A program made the translations under genes and the position numbers. Of a DNA stretch of 64,000 nt, positions 34,316 to 46,000 are shown piece after piece (position 1 is the first letter of the stretch; each line of letters starts with the position of its first letter). Source of the DNA: Didymella arachidicola (taxonomy: Eukaryota; Ascomycota; Dothideomycetes; Pleosporales; Didymellaceae); the NCBI GenBank assembly GCA_016630955.3, contig CM049997.1:868001-932000 (forward strand), written 5' to 3'. Below the pieces are notes generated by a model. The model made no database searches, had not been told where the DNA came from, and was given only the letters and a program-made list of their open reading frames with translations.

Positions 34316-37282
34316 ATGAGCTCGCAACTCTTCGAATCAAATCTCATTAGCCCGGACAACAACGCATCGCAACGCCAATTGGTCGATTTAATCAGTGCAG
34401 GCATATTCACTGGACAAGGCTTGCCTCAAGTCGCTCATGGATACCTGGACGCGTTCTGCAACGAGCGCAATTCGAATGGACGTCGAAGATGGGCTGGAAT
34501 TGCGCTAATCGTCATGATGCGCGCGTCAACAGGCGTTGTCCAGCGCCTGAAGACCCTGACCCAGGGACTGTCTCGTGTTGGGACCATTATGTTGAGCCAC
34601 AGGGAAAGCGAGGAACGCAGAATTGTCGCCGGCCTAATTATTCGCCAAGGACTCGAGGTGGGCATCGAGTTCGCAGACTTCTGGATGTCAGAAAAAGTCT
34701 TAAACAGCGCACCTAACTTTCCCCGCGAAGCCAGCGAGTTGTGGATCAGCGAATTTGAGTCGTATGTGGACACCCTGAGTGACCTTCACCTCGCAGATCT
34801 CGACAACGAACCCTTGGTCCTGTACCCCATGGCGCTCTCGGCCGGGGACGGGTTCCAATGGACAGGGAGATCCGCTGTTGCCTTGCTGCAGAAAGATGTA
34901 TTGACCATCTTCGCGTCCGACCATTCACTCACAGACTTTACCTTCGTTGATCTGCCAATTCACCAAATCAACCAGACAAGTCTGCAACAAGATTCCCCAC
35001 ACGAGAGCCAAGAGGGCCGCTCGGGACACAAGATGTATGAAACGATACTGAGCTTGCAGCCTACACCACCAAGCTACTATCTCAACTCATCAGACCGCAC
35101 AGCGGATGAGTTCAAAGTGTCTTTCTTGAAACAAGAGGATGCTCACGAGTTCGACATTGGCCTGCAGGATGCTCGAAAGACTTTGGCCAGCTCTCCGGCG
35201 TCATTGACAGAAGCAACCGTGACGGCGAAGCCCGGCATTCCTCCGAGGCGTACGCACCGACCATCCGCGCATCTTGCAGATAATGCACGCCTCCTCCACG
35301 ACGATATTCCTTCTGACGATCCAAAAGCCGGATCGAGGGCCACGTTGATTGACCCCCTCTCGTCAGAGCAGGTGACTGAGGTGCAGACATCAGTTCAGGC
35401 TAGCAGACAGGGAAAGAGCAAGGGCAAGTTGCCCAGGGTGTCGTCCTCAATAAAGCAAAAGATTGCCCGAGCTCAACAGCTGCCGTCTGTCTCCGCTAAG
35501 GCCACCAAACCTAGAGCATCCAAGCAAGTTGTCCCCATTCTTGAAGAAAGCGATGACGAAGACGAAGAGCGGTCATCAAAAGACGAGTACGAGCTACAGT
35601 CAACGGCGTATGCAAGGACATCAGCTGGCTCAATGAGTGGGAGGAAATCACGAGGAAAGCGCAATTCTTATGTCGAGGATGACGATTTCGAACCAAAGAT
35701 GAGAAAAGTAAAACCGTACACTAAGCGGAAGAGAGTCTTGAGCGAAGCGGATGCCGATAGTCAATCAACCAGGAAGAAGACAAAAACAACAGCCAGCTTG
35801 TCCTCGCGATCTGGTGCGGCCAACACATCATCCACAAAGTCGAAGGTAAAGGCACAGCAGGTTGTAGGCACTGCGTCTGCCTCAACTCGAGGACCGATGA
35901 AGCAGTCCAGCGCGCAGCAGAACATACAGAACGGAGCAGCATCACGACCTTCGCTGATCGGTGCGCTCAAGAAGTCATTCAGCCCTGTTAAGCCTGCTGC
36001 TCCAACATTCAAGAAGCCAGGTCAGCCCGCGTCGACCCCTGTGAGACCGGAGGCGCAGCCCGTGCGAACTACTTCAAGACCGCAAACGCCCGCCCAAGAT
36101 GATCTCTTGGTGCATGATCTGTCATCTACACCGCAGAGTCGGTCGATGCACGAAGAAGACTTTGGCGTTGGCTATACCCCCACCAACACAGAGATCCTTT
36201 CGAGTAATACGAAGCGGGTGCCAGACTCACCACATGCTGAATCGACTGCTATTTCTGGGCATGCAGATCGCGACGATGTCCAGCGAGAGAAACGCATCGG
36301 CGAACTCGAAACTGCAAAGAGCAACCCTTTCAATCAATCTCAGCAAGGCAGCCAGAATACCAACCCCTTCATGCGCAAGCTAACCGGCGAGAGTGTTGCC
36401 GATGATAAGTGCGTGTCACGTGTTAGAGAGCCATTGCCAATGCCAACGGAACTATCGAACGGCGATGATGAGATCGATGACTTCGACATAACCTTTGCGA
36501 GTCAATCGTTGCCCAAGCAGAGCCCAAGTCTATTCAAGAGTCGCACAAGCACAGCACGCCAGATTGTACCGGGGCCAGTCGCACACGTCCGGACCGGGCA
36601 CAGCCTGACAGCCAACGAGTCGCGCAGAATGAGCAAACCTGACAACCTTAGAGCTGTTCAGAACGCCTTGCCAGCTGCCGAAAAGGCCCATGAAGAGGAT
36701 CAGCGAGCGAACGCAAACGATTCTGTTCTATCAGCTCCGCGTGAGGCCATTGAGGATACGCTCCTTGACGCGCCAACACAACAGATAGATCATGCCGACA
36801 TCGAGGGGGGGACGGAAATCACCGGAGAAGAACAGGATCTTCCGCAGCAGTCTGGTACAGGAGCCTCAGATTTACGGTTCCGGTCATCACCACCTGTTCC
36901 TGACTCCTCCAGTGTTCGGGGTGACTTCTCAGATGAGTCGGAGCAAGAGCCAGAGCCGTCACCTCCTACATCGCACGCAGATGAGCTTGAATGGGAAGCT
37001 GCCCTCCAGCCACATCAGCGTGCTCTTCACGAGCAATTGCTGCGTACCTCGAAGCGTGTCATGCGGCACATTGTGGACAATGAAACAGCAGTGACCGACA
37101 TTACGAACACCTTTGCCGCTGATGGAGAGCGGTTACTGAACCTGCATATTGAGAAGCAGCGCAAGGAATCCACAGAGGCATTTGAAGAGCTCAAGAACAA
37201 GAGGGAATACCTTCTAGAGGAACTCACTAATGCGTCCAAGAACTTCAAGGCTCAGAGAAGGCGCGTTAGGGCCATTGAATGA
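34316..37282 (+). CDS. Large nuclear-looking protein, helical N-domain, disordered middle and C-terminal coiled coil
   Basis: A single-exon 988-aa protein I do not recognise with certainty. Residues ~15-155 are helical and ARM-like in composition. Residues ~160-290 alternate strands and resemble a PH-like fold (SAVALLQKDVLTIFASD, TDFTFVDLPIHQI, DEFKVSFL). Residues ~300-890 are Ser/Pro/Lys-rich and disordered, with several basic nuclear-localisation-like clusters (KRKRV, GRKSRGKRN) and an acidic patch (EESDDEDEERSS). Residues ~895-985 form a strong amphipathic coiled coil. Helical domain, PH-like domain, long linker and terminal coiled coil is the order in meiotic chromosome-axis cores (SYCP2, Red1). 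This is a hypothesis from layout, not from sequence identity. Confidence 0.75.
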   Translation: MSSQLFESNLISPDNNASQRQLVDLISAGIFTGQGLPQVAHGYLDAFCNERNSNGRRRWAGIALIVMMRASTGVVQRLKTLTQGLSRVGTIMLSHRESEERRIVAGLIIRQGLEVGIEFADFWMSEKVLNSAPNFPREASELWISEFESYVDTLSDLHLADLDNEPLVLYPMALSAGDGFQWTGRSAVALLQKDVLTIFASDHSLTDFTFVDLPIHQINQTSLQQDSPHESQEGRSGHKMYETILSLQPTPPSYYLNSSDRTADEFKVSFLKQEDAHEFDIGLQDARKTLASSPASLTEATVTAKPGIPPRRTHRPSAHLADNARLLHDDIPSDDPKAGSRATLIDPLSSEQVTEVQTSVQASRQGKSKGKLPRVSSSIKQKIARAQQLPSVSAKATKPRASKQVVPILEESDDEDEERSSKDEYELQSTAYARTSAGSMSGRKSRGKRNSYVEDDDFEPKMRKVKPYTKRKRVLSEADADSQSTRKKTKTTASLSSRSGAANTSSTKSKVKAQQVVGTASASTRGPMKQSSAQQNIQNGAASRPSLIGALKKSFSPVKPAAPTFKKPGQPASTPVRPEAQPVRTTSRPQTPAQDDLLVHDLSSTPQSRSMHEEDFGVGYTPTNTEILSSNTKRVPDSPHAESTAISGHADRDDVQREKRIGELETAKSNPFNQSQQGSQNTNPFMRKLTGESVADDKCVSRVREPLPMPTELSNGDDEIDDFDITFASQSLPKQSPSLFKSRTSTARQIVPGPVAHVRTGHSLTANESRRMSKPDNLRAVQNALPAAEKAHEEDQRANANDSVLSAPREAIEDTLLDAPTQQIDHADIEGGTEITGEEQDLPQQSGTGASDLRFRSSPPVPDSSSVRGDFSDESEQEPEPSPPTSHADELEWEAALQPHQRALHEQLLRTSKRVMRHIVDNETAVTDITNTFAADGERLLNLHIEKQRKESTEAFEELKNKREYLLEELTNASKNFKAQRRRVRAIE

Positions 37283-37742
37283 GGACATCGACGCCAGTGA
37301 CTGCATTGTATCGAATTCAGTGTCATCTTTACAAACGCAGTACTTCCAAAACACATTTCAGCGGCGTTTACCTCGAGATAAGCATGCATGGATAATGCGG
37401 GCGGCGGACTTTTCATCAACAAGTACCCTCATGTTCAGAGAGACGGGAGGAGGGGGGGGGGGGGGCTTTACGACATGCATATATGGAGTAATCTGGTTGC
37501 ATCGGACGATACCCTGGTGGACACTTGTGAGAAGACATACGTCTGCATCTTCGAAATAGCGATCACATGGTAGTACTTTGGCCCGTGTTATACAATACGG
37601 AACAGTCACAATCTGTGCAACTTCGCATCTCGTGGCTCATTTGTGAAGAGCCACAGGTTTTGAACGATTGTTCGTACGATCAGCACTATCTGAATTTTTC
37701 ACCTTCCATTGACTTTTACTGATAATATTAAGACAGTTCTAC
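37283..37742. other. Convergent intergenic region with poly(G)
   Basis: 460 bp between two gene ends, including a run of about 14 G at 37452-37465. No gene seen. Confidence 0.5.
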
Positions 37743-39236
37743 TTATGCAACAACTGTGACGTTCATCGCTTCAGTCCACGGCTTCCAGAACTCCTCAACA
37801 CCCTTCCCATACTGCCACCCTGTCCAGTCTGGCGTCGTAAGTCCCCACGTATCAACAAAGCCCTGCTGTCCAGACCTAATCCTATAGCTCCCCGCCACAC
37901 TCCACATCATCCAGCTAATCTTGTTCTCAACCGTGTACTCCCTGAGACAATTCTGCAGCGTATCGTTGAAGATTGTCACATCCTGCGCGGTTCCAAACTC
38001 GGAGATAATCACCGGCGTCTCGCGCACAGCCTTGGGGCAGTCATTCGTCACGTTGCACGCACTTGGCGCCGCGATGCCCAGCGCGTTCATCCCGTTGCGG
38101 TAGAAGCCCGCTTTGATGATGTCGCAGTTGCCCGTGTCCACGTCCTCGCTCATCCGGTACAGATGCAGTTCCCACACCAGCTTGTCCGCCCAGGCGTGCG
38201 CGCCGAGGTCGAAGACGCGCGGTTCGCGACGTGCGGCGTCGCGGATCGCGGTGCATTTGTAGCATGGTGCGGTGAGATAGTTCTTCCCGGTTGTCAGGGC
38301 AGAGAGGTCCTGGCCGTACTGCATGCCGGACCAGATGATCAGGATGTCTGGGTTGGCGGCGTGGATTGCGTCGGCGCCAGCGGTCATGTTGCCAACCAGC
38401 GTGTTCCAGTTGTAGTACAGGGCGGTGTTGTTCCAGGACTCGCGCAGCTCGTTGCGCAGCGACATGCTGACGATGTTGGGGTGCTGCTTGGCCCAGTTTG
38501 CCACGTACGAGATGCCGCGGCGCCAGTGTGTGGCGTTGAAGTTGAGGTCGTCGAACCAGGCGTTGCCGTCGATGTGGGAGCAGCACCATTGCGCTTTGCC
38601 GACGTGCACGTCGGGCGAGATGAAGATGCCCTTCTGCTCGGCGACGGAGGCGATGTCGGACCAGATTTCGAAGCGGGTGGTTTGGGAGGTCCAGCTGGGG
38701 TTCTTCGAGATGATCTCGTTTGTGACTTTGGTCCCGTTAACGTAGCCCAGGGCATTGATCAGAGCGACCTCAAGGCCGACGTCGGTGCCGTTCCTGTCGT
38801 AGACCTGATCGATCATCTCGATGGCGTAGCCCCTAAAAAGTCAGTTGAAGGGCTTGAATGTCTTCTGTGGTACGCACATGCGGATGTAGTTCCAGCCAAC
38901 GCTTTTGATATCGTCAAGAATCTCGTCTACAGAGGCCCACTCAAGACCTTCTGGAATCATGGTCTCACCTATTCAGACGTTAGCAATTGGATGTCTTGAA
39001 ATTTTGCTTTACGTACCGGACATGGGCCAGTTGACTCCAGCCCAGGTGATCTTCTCGCCACGGCTGTCGACAACATCTCTTCCCTGGGTGCTATACGGTC
39101 CATGAAAGTTTGTGCCATTGCTCTGTCTCCTTGAATGCTGTGAGAATTGAGGCTCCTGGGCAGCAGGCGGCAGATAGCTCGCCGTTGCAGCAACAGCTGC
39201 GAGCGCCGTTGTCAACAGCAGCTTGGGACCCAGCAT
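37743..39236 (-). CDS. Secreted glycoside hydrolase family 5 (cellulase-like)
   Basis: Three exons (39236-39017, 38968-38878, 38832-37743) give 466 aa. The N-terminus is a signal peptide (LLLTTALAAVAATASY) followed by a short linker. The GH5 barrel follows, with GVNWPMSG and SVGWNYIRMGYAIEM restored only by splicing. The acid/base Glu lies in MSLRNELR (~residue 231) and the nucleophile Glu in ISEFGTA (~380). Several N-glycosylation sites (NGT, NNT, NMT) and paired Cys fit an extracellular enzyme acting on beta-linked polysaccharide or glycosides. The subfamily and substrate cannot be fixed by eye. Endoglucanase-like is the best guess. Confidence 0.92.
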
Positions 39237-40233
39237 CTTGGTTCCTGGAGATCTTCACTCGCACCCTCCAACATCCAGGGTAGAGCGGATTCTTATACTC
39301 CTGTGTCAATCCCCGCAACTTTTCCGTGCCCTGCTCTTCCGCTTGCTGGCATGCATAGTCCTTCCAAGGTCTTCAAAAGCTATCCCAATTGACGTGCATG
39401 TCTGCTGATCATCACCGGCTTGTCGGGCGATTGCCGTCCGAGGAGCGTGCGAGCGCCGGTGCTTACTGTGAATGGTAGACCGTCCGTCGAAGCGCGTGTG
39501 GGGAGCGGTCTTCCACGGCCTCTCCGCGCTGGAGGATTGCGGAGAAATCGGTGGAGCCTCAGGAACCGGCGAGGGTGCCGAGGTTGCACCAATGCATGTT
39601 TCTTCACGCTGCTGGGCATATTTCGGGATGCGACCGTTGAGCGTCACGAGGCATCTACATACCAAGGGTCTTACCTTAACCTAACTAAATGTCACTCCTC
39701 AAGCTGGGCTTGCTGGCCTTTGCTTTCCTCAGTTTCGATGCTTGAGGATCATCCGCGATCTGCAGATCGTTCAAATCGGTCAACAACACATATGCGCATC
39801 GTACACAGATAGTCTGTCACAATTCATGCTCGATCATGTTTGATCTTTCATTGATCACCAATTACAGCGTAGAGTCCAATTGCGGGGAGGATTTACCGCT
39901 TACAGCCGCACCCCTCTGACGTGACCCAGTTGTCACGATGCGCTCTTGCGCGAACATCCTTGCAATCCTGCAGCTCACATCACCTCATCCACGAAGCAGC
40001 CCGAGGAGCGTTTGCGCATTGTCATGGTGAAATGTGAACGTGTTTTACATTTGGTATCTCATCTGTAGCGATGGTAGTCAAGGGGTGCCATGCAATATGC
40101 GCACCGTGACTCTGTCTTTTATGCTTTCAAAACGCCCAACTCTCCAATCGATGCATCAGATGGCCACTCAGGCCTTGTAGTATTCTGTCGCGAAACATGA
40201 CTTTTTGCGTGCTTAATGGCCGAGGCGGTTTGC
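39237..40233. other. Intergenic, promoter of the GH5 gene
   Basis: About 1 kb. Frames of 60-130 codons overlap on both strands, with no coding support. It should contain the GH5 promoter. I see no certain CreA-type cluster. Confidence 0.45.
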
Positions 40234-40681
40234 TTATTTGCCCTTGGGATTGTTGTACTGCAGCTCGTAGAACTTGGCCGGAAAGACAGGCTGCAGGACT
40301 GTTAGCAATTGAGCCGGGTGCAGGCCTATTGAGTATTCACCTCGTCCTGCTGGGAGGAGTGGTTGCTCTTGTAATGCTCCGAGTCGGGGCCCTTGTTGCT
40401 GCCGCCCTCTTTCCTGCCCTCGTTGTCTGTTGCTGAGCCTGCGAGTGTGCGTTAGCAATTGCTACTGCGGAAGCGGCTAGCGCTAATTCTATACCTCGCA
40501 AGCTGGCCTGAGCAGGCAAGTGTGTGGGGTGGCCTCCTCCTTTCGAATAGCGGTCTTCGATATTCTGAACGCCCTGTGTCTTGTAGGGGTTGGGGAACCA
40601 GTACTGGCGCATGTACAGGTAGTAGCCGAAGCCGACGGCACCGCCAGCCATGAAAATTTTAGGTACGGAGAGAGGAGACAT
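40234..40681 (-). CDS. Small fungal membrane protein, probably mitochondrial
   Basis: Three exons (40681-40495, 40438-40341, 40290-40234) give 113 aa. Both introns have clear CTAAC branch sites and end in GCAG. Residues ~8-24 (IFMAGGAVGFGYYLYM) form one membrane segment after a short basic N-terminus. The middle is hydrophilic (Ser/Gly/Asn/Lys). The C-terminal PAKFYELQYNNPKGK is a compact motif that I believe is conserved in filamentous fungi, although no function is known to me. Inner-membrane location is inferred from the N-terminus. A GTGTG short repeat lies in the 5' leader. Confidence 0.8.
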
Positions 40682-41208
40682 TCTATAGTGTGGTGTGGTG
40701 TGGTTTGGCCGTGAGGTGCGGTGGAGGGAGCTCGAGAGTGCTTGGAATGCAAAGGTATGATGAGTAACGGCAGAATGTGAGCGGAGGATGGACGTCACAG
40801 TAGCGAAGCTTGGGGAGCTGCAGGTGATATTGCTCGGTTCCAGGCCAATGGCACCTAATGGCAGCGCGTCATACAGCGCGATGCGATCTTTCTGAGTGGT
40901 GTCGTCATATAACCGTAGAGCTTCCCTAATAGCTTCGCAAAGCTAAGATAGCAGACTAGCACTGGATTGATCTAGCGCGTCGAATGAGGCTGAAAGCCAC
41001 ATGTGGCTGACCATTTTCCAATCTCCAAGCCACAGACGCACCAGCGAAGTGACCACGCAACACTCATCAATCACCCCCTTGCGCGATTTTCTGGGAAGAG
41101 GAGGACCGTCGCGCTCGAAAGCACCGGGTCGCGACTCATTCATGATTCTTCGACAACAGCAGTCTCGGGCAGCAGCGACCGCAACGGCATCCAGCGCATC
41201 CCAATACC
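40682..41208. promoter_or_regulatory. Divergent promoter region, small membrane protein / ERD1-like
   Basis: 527 bp between the two start codons, holding both promoters. A GTGTG-type repeat at ~40689-40705 lies in the leader of the minus-strand gene. Confidence 0.4.
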
Positions 41209-42578
41209 ATGGACGGAGACCCAGCCGTTGAGCCAGAACTCGATGGCTTCAGCCGCATACTGCCATTGCCGTACCGCGTGGCCCTCATAATCGTGCTCGG
41301 TACGTCTCGAAGCATGGAGCATGGTGTTGCGCCTCTCGTCGTCCCAACTAACTCCAGACCAGGCATCTGGGCATGGGGCCTTAATCTGCACTACCTCTCC
41401 CTAATCCGCATCGACGTGCCCTCTCTCATCCGCTACCCCTCGCGCACCTCGCCGCACCACCTCCCGCACCACCTCTCAACCTACCGCATCGCAAGCTTCC
41501 TCTCCATCCCGCTCGCCATCTCGCTCCTCCTATTTTGGACCCTTACAAGCGGCAGCCCCACCGACATTGCAGCATGGGAAATCCTGCCCAACCTCTACCT
41601 GCTGGTGCTGGTGGTAGGCTTCATCGCACCGTTGCCGTTCGTGTCACGCGCAGGCCGCAGCCGGACACTTTCAACGCTGAAGCGGATCAGCATTGGGGGC
41701 ATCGCGGAGGCGGCGGATGGCAAGTTCGGCGACATACTGCTCGCGGATGCGCTGACGAGCTATGCGAAGGTTCTGGGCGATCTGTTCGTCAGCTTGTGCA
41801 TGTTCTTCTCGTCCACGCACAGTAGCACGGGCCCGCCAAATCGCAATTGCGGGGGCGCATTTTGGGTCCCGTTTGTGATTAGCATTCCTAGCTTGATACG
41901 GCTCAGGCAATGTATCACGGAGTATTTTCGCGTGCAGCGTGCGAATGCGCAGACAGGGAGCTTATCCAAGGCGACGGGCTGGGGTGGTGTGCATCTTGCC
42001 AATGCGCTGAAGTATAGTACTGCATTTCCAGTCATCATATTGAGTGCGCTGCAGCGGACGCCTGAGCCTGAGAAGTATGGTGTCAGCGAAACAACGTTGT
42101 TCAGGTTGTGGATGGTTGCTGTGATCGTCAACTCTGGCTACTCGTTCTGGTGGGACGTGATGCGCGATTGGGACCTCACGCTGTTCTCACCAAGGGAGAG
42201 AAATAACCCAGAGTATCCGTTCGGGCTGCGAAGACACCGATACTTTCATGCTAAGGAGTTCTACTACACTGCAATCGTCATGGATGCGCTGCTAAGATGT
42301 ACATGGAGCTTGAAGCTCTCACCACATCTCGATCACTTCAACGATCTTGAGGGGGGCATCTTCACTATGGAAGTTCTCGAGGTGCTGAGGAGATGGGTAT
42401 GGATCTTCTTCCGCGTGGAGACCGAGTGGGGTAAGTCCAGCTGCGTTATCCTCTCTTAATGACGACCTGCTAACATTCGACAGTGCGAACCCACCGTGGT
42501 CCGGCTCCGGACCACATCCTGCTTGGAGACGTAGGCTCAAACACATACGATGATAGCGAGGCAGACCGCTCAGACTAG
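41209..42578 (+). CDS. ERD1: EXS-domain protein, Erd1-like
   Basis: Three exons (41209-41299, 41363-42430, 42484-42578) give 417 aa. The first intron is 63 nt and stop-free, so an unspliced frame also stays open. Splicing gives IVLGIWAWGLNLHYLSLIRI, the family's first helix. Six to eight membrane helices follow, with the EXS hallmarks YWWDV-like SFWWDVMRDWDL, LRRHRYF, the FYYTAIVMD stretch and RRWVWIFFRVETEW across the last splice. Yeast Erd1 is a Golgi protein needed for retention of ER residents and glycosyltransferase recycling, with a phosphate-transport link. The C-terminus is short and acidic. Confidence 0.88.
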
Positions 42579-43011
42579 AGAGATACCCTTAGACTGCCTT
42601 GCTTCCTTAACGATACCCGTCGACCACATGGCTCTGTGTCAGCAGGTTGTAAAAACCTATCATGCTCGGTTTACACTGCAACGATAATTTCTTGATCGTG
42701 ACTTGTGTCGGGAGTTTCGTAGTATTCAAAGTTCTACAAGCCTCTTGGCCGTCTAAAGCATCGCTCGATCGCTTGACTGTCGCTAACTTTCCATCAGACA
42801 TCCACCGCCCATCCATCTGCTAGCGCCTTGAAACGCCACAAACGCCACAAACACCATGCTCATATGTCGCCTGCATCGTGCGCGCTATGCACCGCTTACA
42901 CAGGCTTTTCAAGTCGTCCAGAGTCGCTTAAAAGAACATTAAAAGAGTATATACAAGGCAAAACAAGCATCGAAGATATCAGATGCCTCGCAGAGGTCAT
43001 TCTTTGCCTGC
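42579..43011. other. Convergent intergenic region
   Basis: About 430 bp between the ERD1 and VID21 gene ends. No gene seen. Confidence 0.5.
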
Positions 43012-46000
43012 TCAAGAAGCACGGTTGGGCTGCGCTTGCGCAAGGCCAGGGCTTTGTTGCATCTGCTGCGGGTTTTGAGGCGTAGCGCTTCTGCTCGGAG
43101 GTCGTCCATTCATTCCCGGGCTGCCGGCCTGCTGTGAGGACGCTCGTTGTTGGCTCATCAGTCGTTGTTGCTGAACCAGTTGCTGCTGGTAGTTTTGGAC
43201 CGCATTGACAGGTGGACTTGTAGCCATTCCGCCATTTTGTTGCATGAATTGATTGTTCGCCATTTGCGGTGACGGCGAGGACATGCCAGGAGAGCCTGCG
43301 GCGGCATTCATCGCTTGTACACGCTGCTTAGCCATGTACCGCTGAAGCTGTTCAGAAGCCGACTTCTGCACTTGCTCGTTCGTCCAGTCAGGGTGCTGCA
43401 TCTTGATGGTCTGCTGCAGCTGCAGATACTGAGGCACGTGGGCATTTTGGTTGTTTACGTTCTGGCGCTGCATGTTAGGCGTCGCTTGGTTGACCCGCGG
43501 AGATCCAGCATTATTAGACATCCCGTTCATCGACGCGTTCATGTTCCCGTTCAGGTTCTGATTGCTCATCGGCGCCATCATGTTTGCGTTGGGCATGTTC
43601 ATGTTCATGCCCTGAGCGGCAAGGTTATTGGCCATGTTCATCTGCTGCTGTTGCTGCATCTGAAATTGCTGCTGCTGGTTGGGACTGTTGAACTGGTTTC
43701 CTTGCATGTTCATGCGCATCTGATTCGGAGGTCCCATGCGCTGGCCGTTCTGCATACTGCTCTGCATCTGCGCCTGCGGGACCCCCGGCGTACCCATAGG
43801 CATGTTGCCCATGTTGAGATTGTTCGGCATTCCTTGTTGGCCTTGTTGGATCCGAGCAGCCATCGCAGCGGCATTCTGAGGATTGTTGGCCATCTGCGCA
43901 GGTATGTTGTTCGAACCGCCGGGAGTACCGTTGCGCTGCATTTGTGGTACACCGTTCGGTACGCCGTTCTGCGCGTTCATTTGAGCTTGACGCTGCATAG
44001 CCAGCTGATTCTGTGTGTCGTCATTAGCCCGGTAGATTTTGAGTGTTGCGCAAAAACTCACCCTTTGAGCCATCTCCTGTTGCAATTGCCTCTGTTTCAG
44101 CTTCTCTTCGCGTTCCCACTTGAGCTTGCTGAACTCTTGCGGAGTGTGCACGTTGTTCTTTGGTGCCGCCGGCTCGTGCGCTTTTCTGAGCGCCGCTGCC
44201 TTCTGCGATTCTGCTTGCTTGTGCGCGGCCGATTCGCGTTTCCTAGCGAGTTTTCGCATACCGTCGATGATAGCGAGGTGACGGTTCTCCCTCCTTCGCT
44301 CAACACGAATTGGCGTAGTGGTAGGACGTCGCCTGGGTTGCCCGGGTGCCTGTCCTCCAGACTGCTGCTGCTGCTGTTGCTGGGCTTGGTACTGAGCAAA
44401 GACCACCTTGTTGGCCTGTTCTAGTCGGCCTTGGTAAGTACGGAAGTACTGCGTCTTGGACATCTCTGCGGGAAGACCTTCCAACTGCACCCAGCGTTCG
44501 AAACATTCCCATGGCGTACGCCGTCCAGATCCAGACGTGAACTTGGATGGCAGCGCCAGCTGCTGTGCGACAAGCGACCAATTGAAGGTGTACTCTTTGA
44601 CAAGAGCACGAAGCTTCTGGTCTTCTTCCCACAGCCATTGCGATGGCGTTCTATTTTCAAAGAAAGCGACTGAAGGCATGTTAAACTCCGTAGGTGGTCT
44701 AAACTGATGGGCTGCCTGGAGCCTGTCTCTGACATGCTTGTTCTCGGCATTAAACAGCGCAACGTCAGTCATTTCGGGAGGTAAATCGTTCCGGCAGAAC
44801 AGCCTTCGACCGGGAGTGGAAGGCATCGAGTGCTCAGCAGAGGTGCCTGCGCGGCTTGGCGGTGTGGAAGGCTCATCCTCGGAATCATAGTCATACCGAC
44901 TGCGCTTTCTGGGCGGACCCTTGATCTGCGAAACAAGCTTACCGGTTACAAACTTTGAAACAGGTAGTATGGGCGGCTCGGAGATCGAGAAAGGTGTGAC
45001 ATCGCTAGCGCCTTCTAGCATGGGCTCGTAGAACGGCAATTCGCGGAATATATGATCGCTTGCTGGCGTGCGGTCTATTTTCATGACGACATCATCAAAC
45101 CCAAGGGAGAAGACGCCCGTTGGAGGGTCCGCGTGGAATGGTGTCAAGAGGTCATCATCATCCCCGTATGATTCGCTTTCGGTCTCGTGCGCGCCAGAAG
45201 GAATAAGATCCGGTGTAGGAGCATCCTGCATGTCATCGTCGGTTGTCATTTCTGCAGTTGGTCTAGGAATCTTCGCCTTGACTCGGAGAGCAATGCGCTC
45301 GCCTGGGCTGCTGTGGAAGTACTCGGCGCACCAGTCAGCAAACGTAGCTGCTAGGGCACGCTTCCATTTTCTTTCCTCCTTGAAGTCTGTTTGCATCCAC
45401 TTCATCTCTAGGAGTAGTTGATCTTGGTGCGTAAACGGACGCTCTGGCTCAGCGGACTTCTGCAGCTGTCGTAGCGACCATCGGTTAGCATTCTGAAGCT
45501 GGTATACGCGCTTCAGTATCTTGTAGTCCTGATTCTCACGAATCATCGCCAGGGTCCCGCTGGTTGAGAGAGTTTTCCTCGCAGATGTTACAAGCTCCTG
45601 CAGTGGCACAGATCGTGGGGGATGGTGGGCTTGGAATTTGAACAGGCCTTCCAGGTAGTCGCGACTTGAGTCTTCTGAAGCCCCCTGCAGCGATGCATAA
45701 TCCTGATCATAGGGCTGCATCGCCTTATGTGACTTGGTGTGGTTCTTCTTTGCAAAGACCACGATTGAGACCTCCGTTGACTTGCAGTCTTGCTGCCGCT
45801 GCCGTTGCGGGCTGGACAGATTGCTTGATTGTGGGGTTAAGACGTCCTTATGTGCGGCATGCTCGCTGATAATCTCCGACACCGACTTTTGTCGGATGGC
45901 ACCCGAAGACACGCGAGTCGTCATGCGCTCACGGCGTGGCGAGGCTTGTGTAGAAGTGATGTCTGGTTTGATTAGAGCTGGAATTTCTGTCATATTGAGA

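Noticed and set aside
38163..38999. 278-codon frame antisense to the GH5 gene
   Set aside because: It crosses the GH5 introns and has no homology. The GH5 catalytic motifs are on the minus strand.
43315..44424. 369-codon frame antisense to VID21
   Set aside because: It reads a Leu/His/Val/Arg repeat created by the Gln/Met/Asn-rich coding strand. VID21 is well supported on the other strand.
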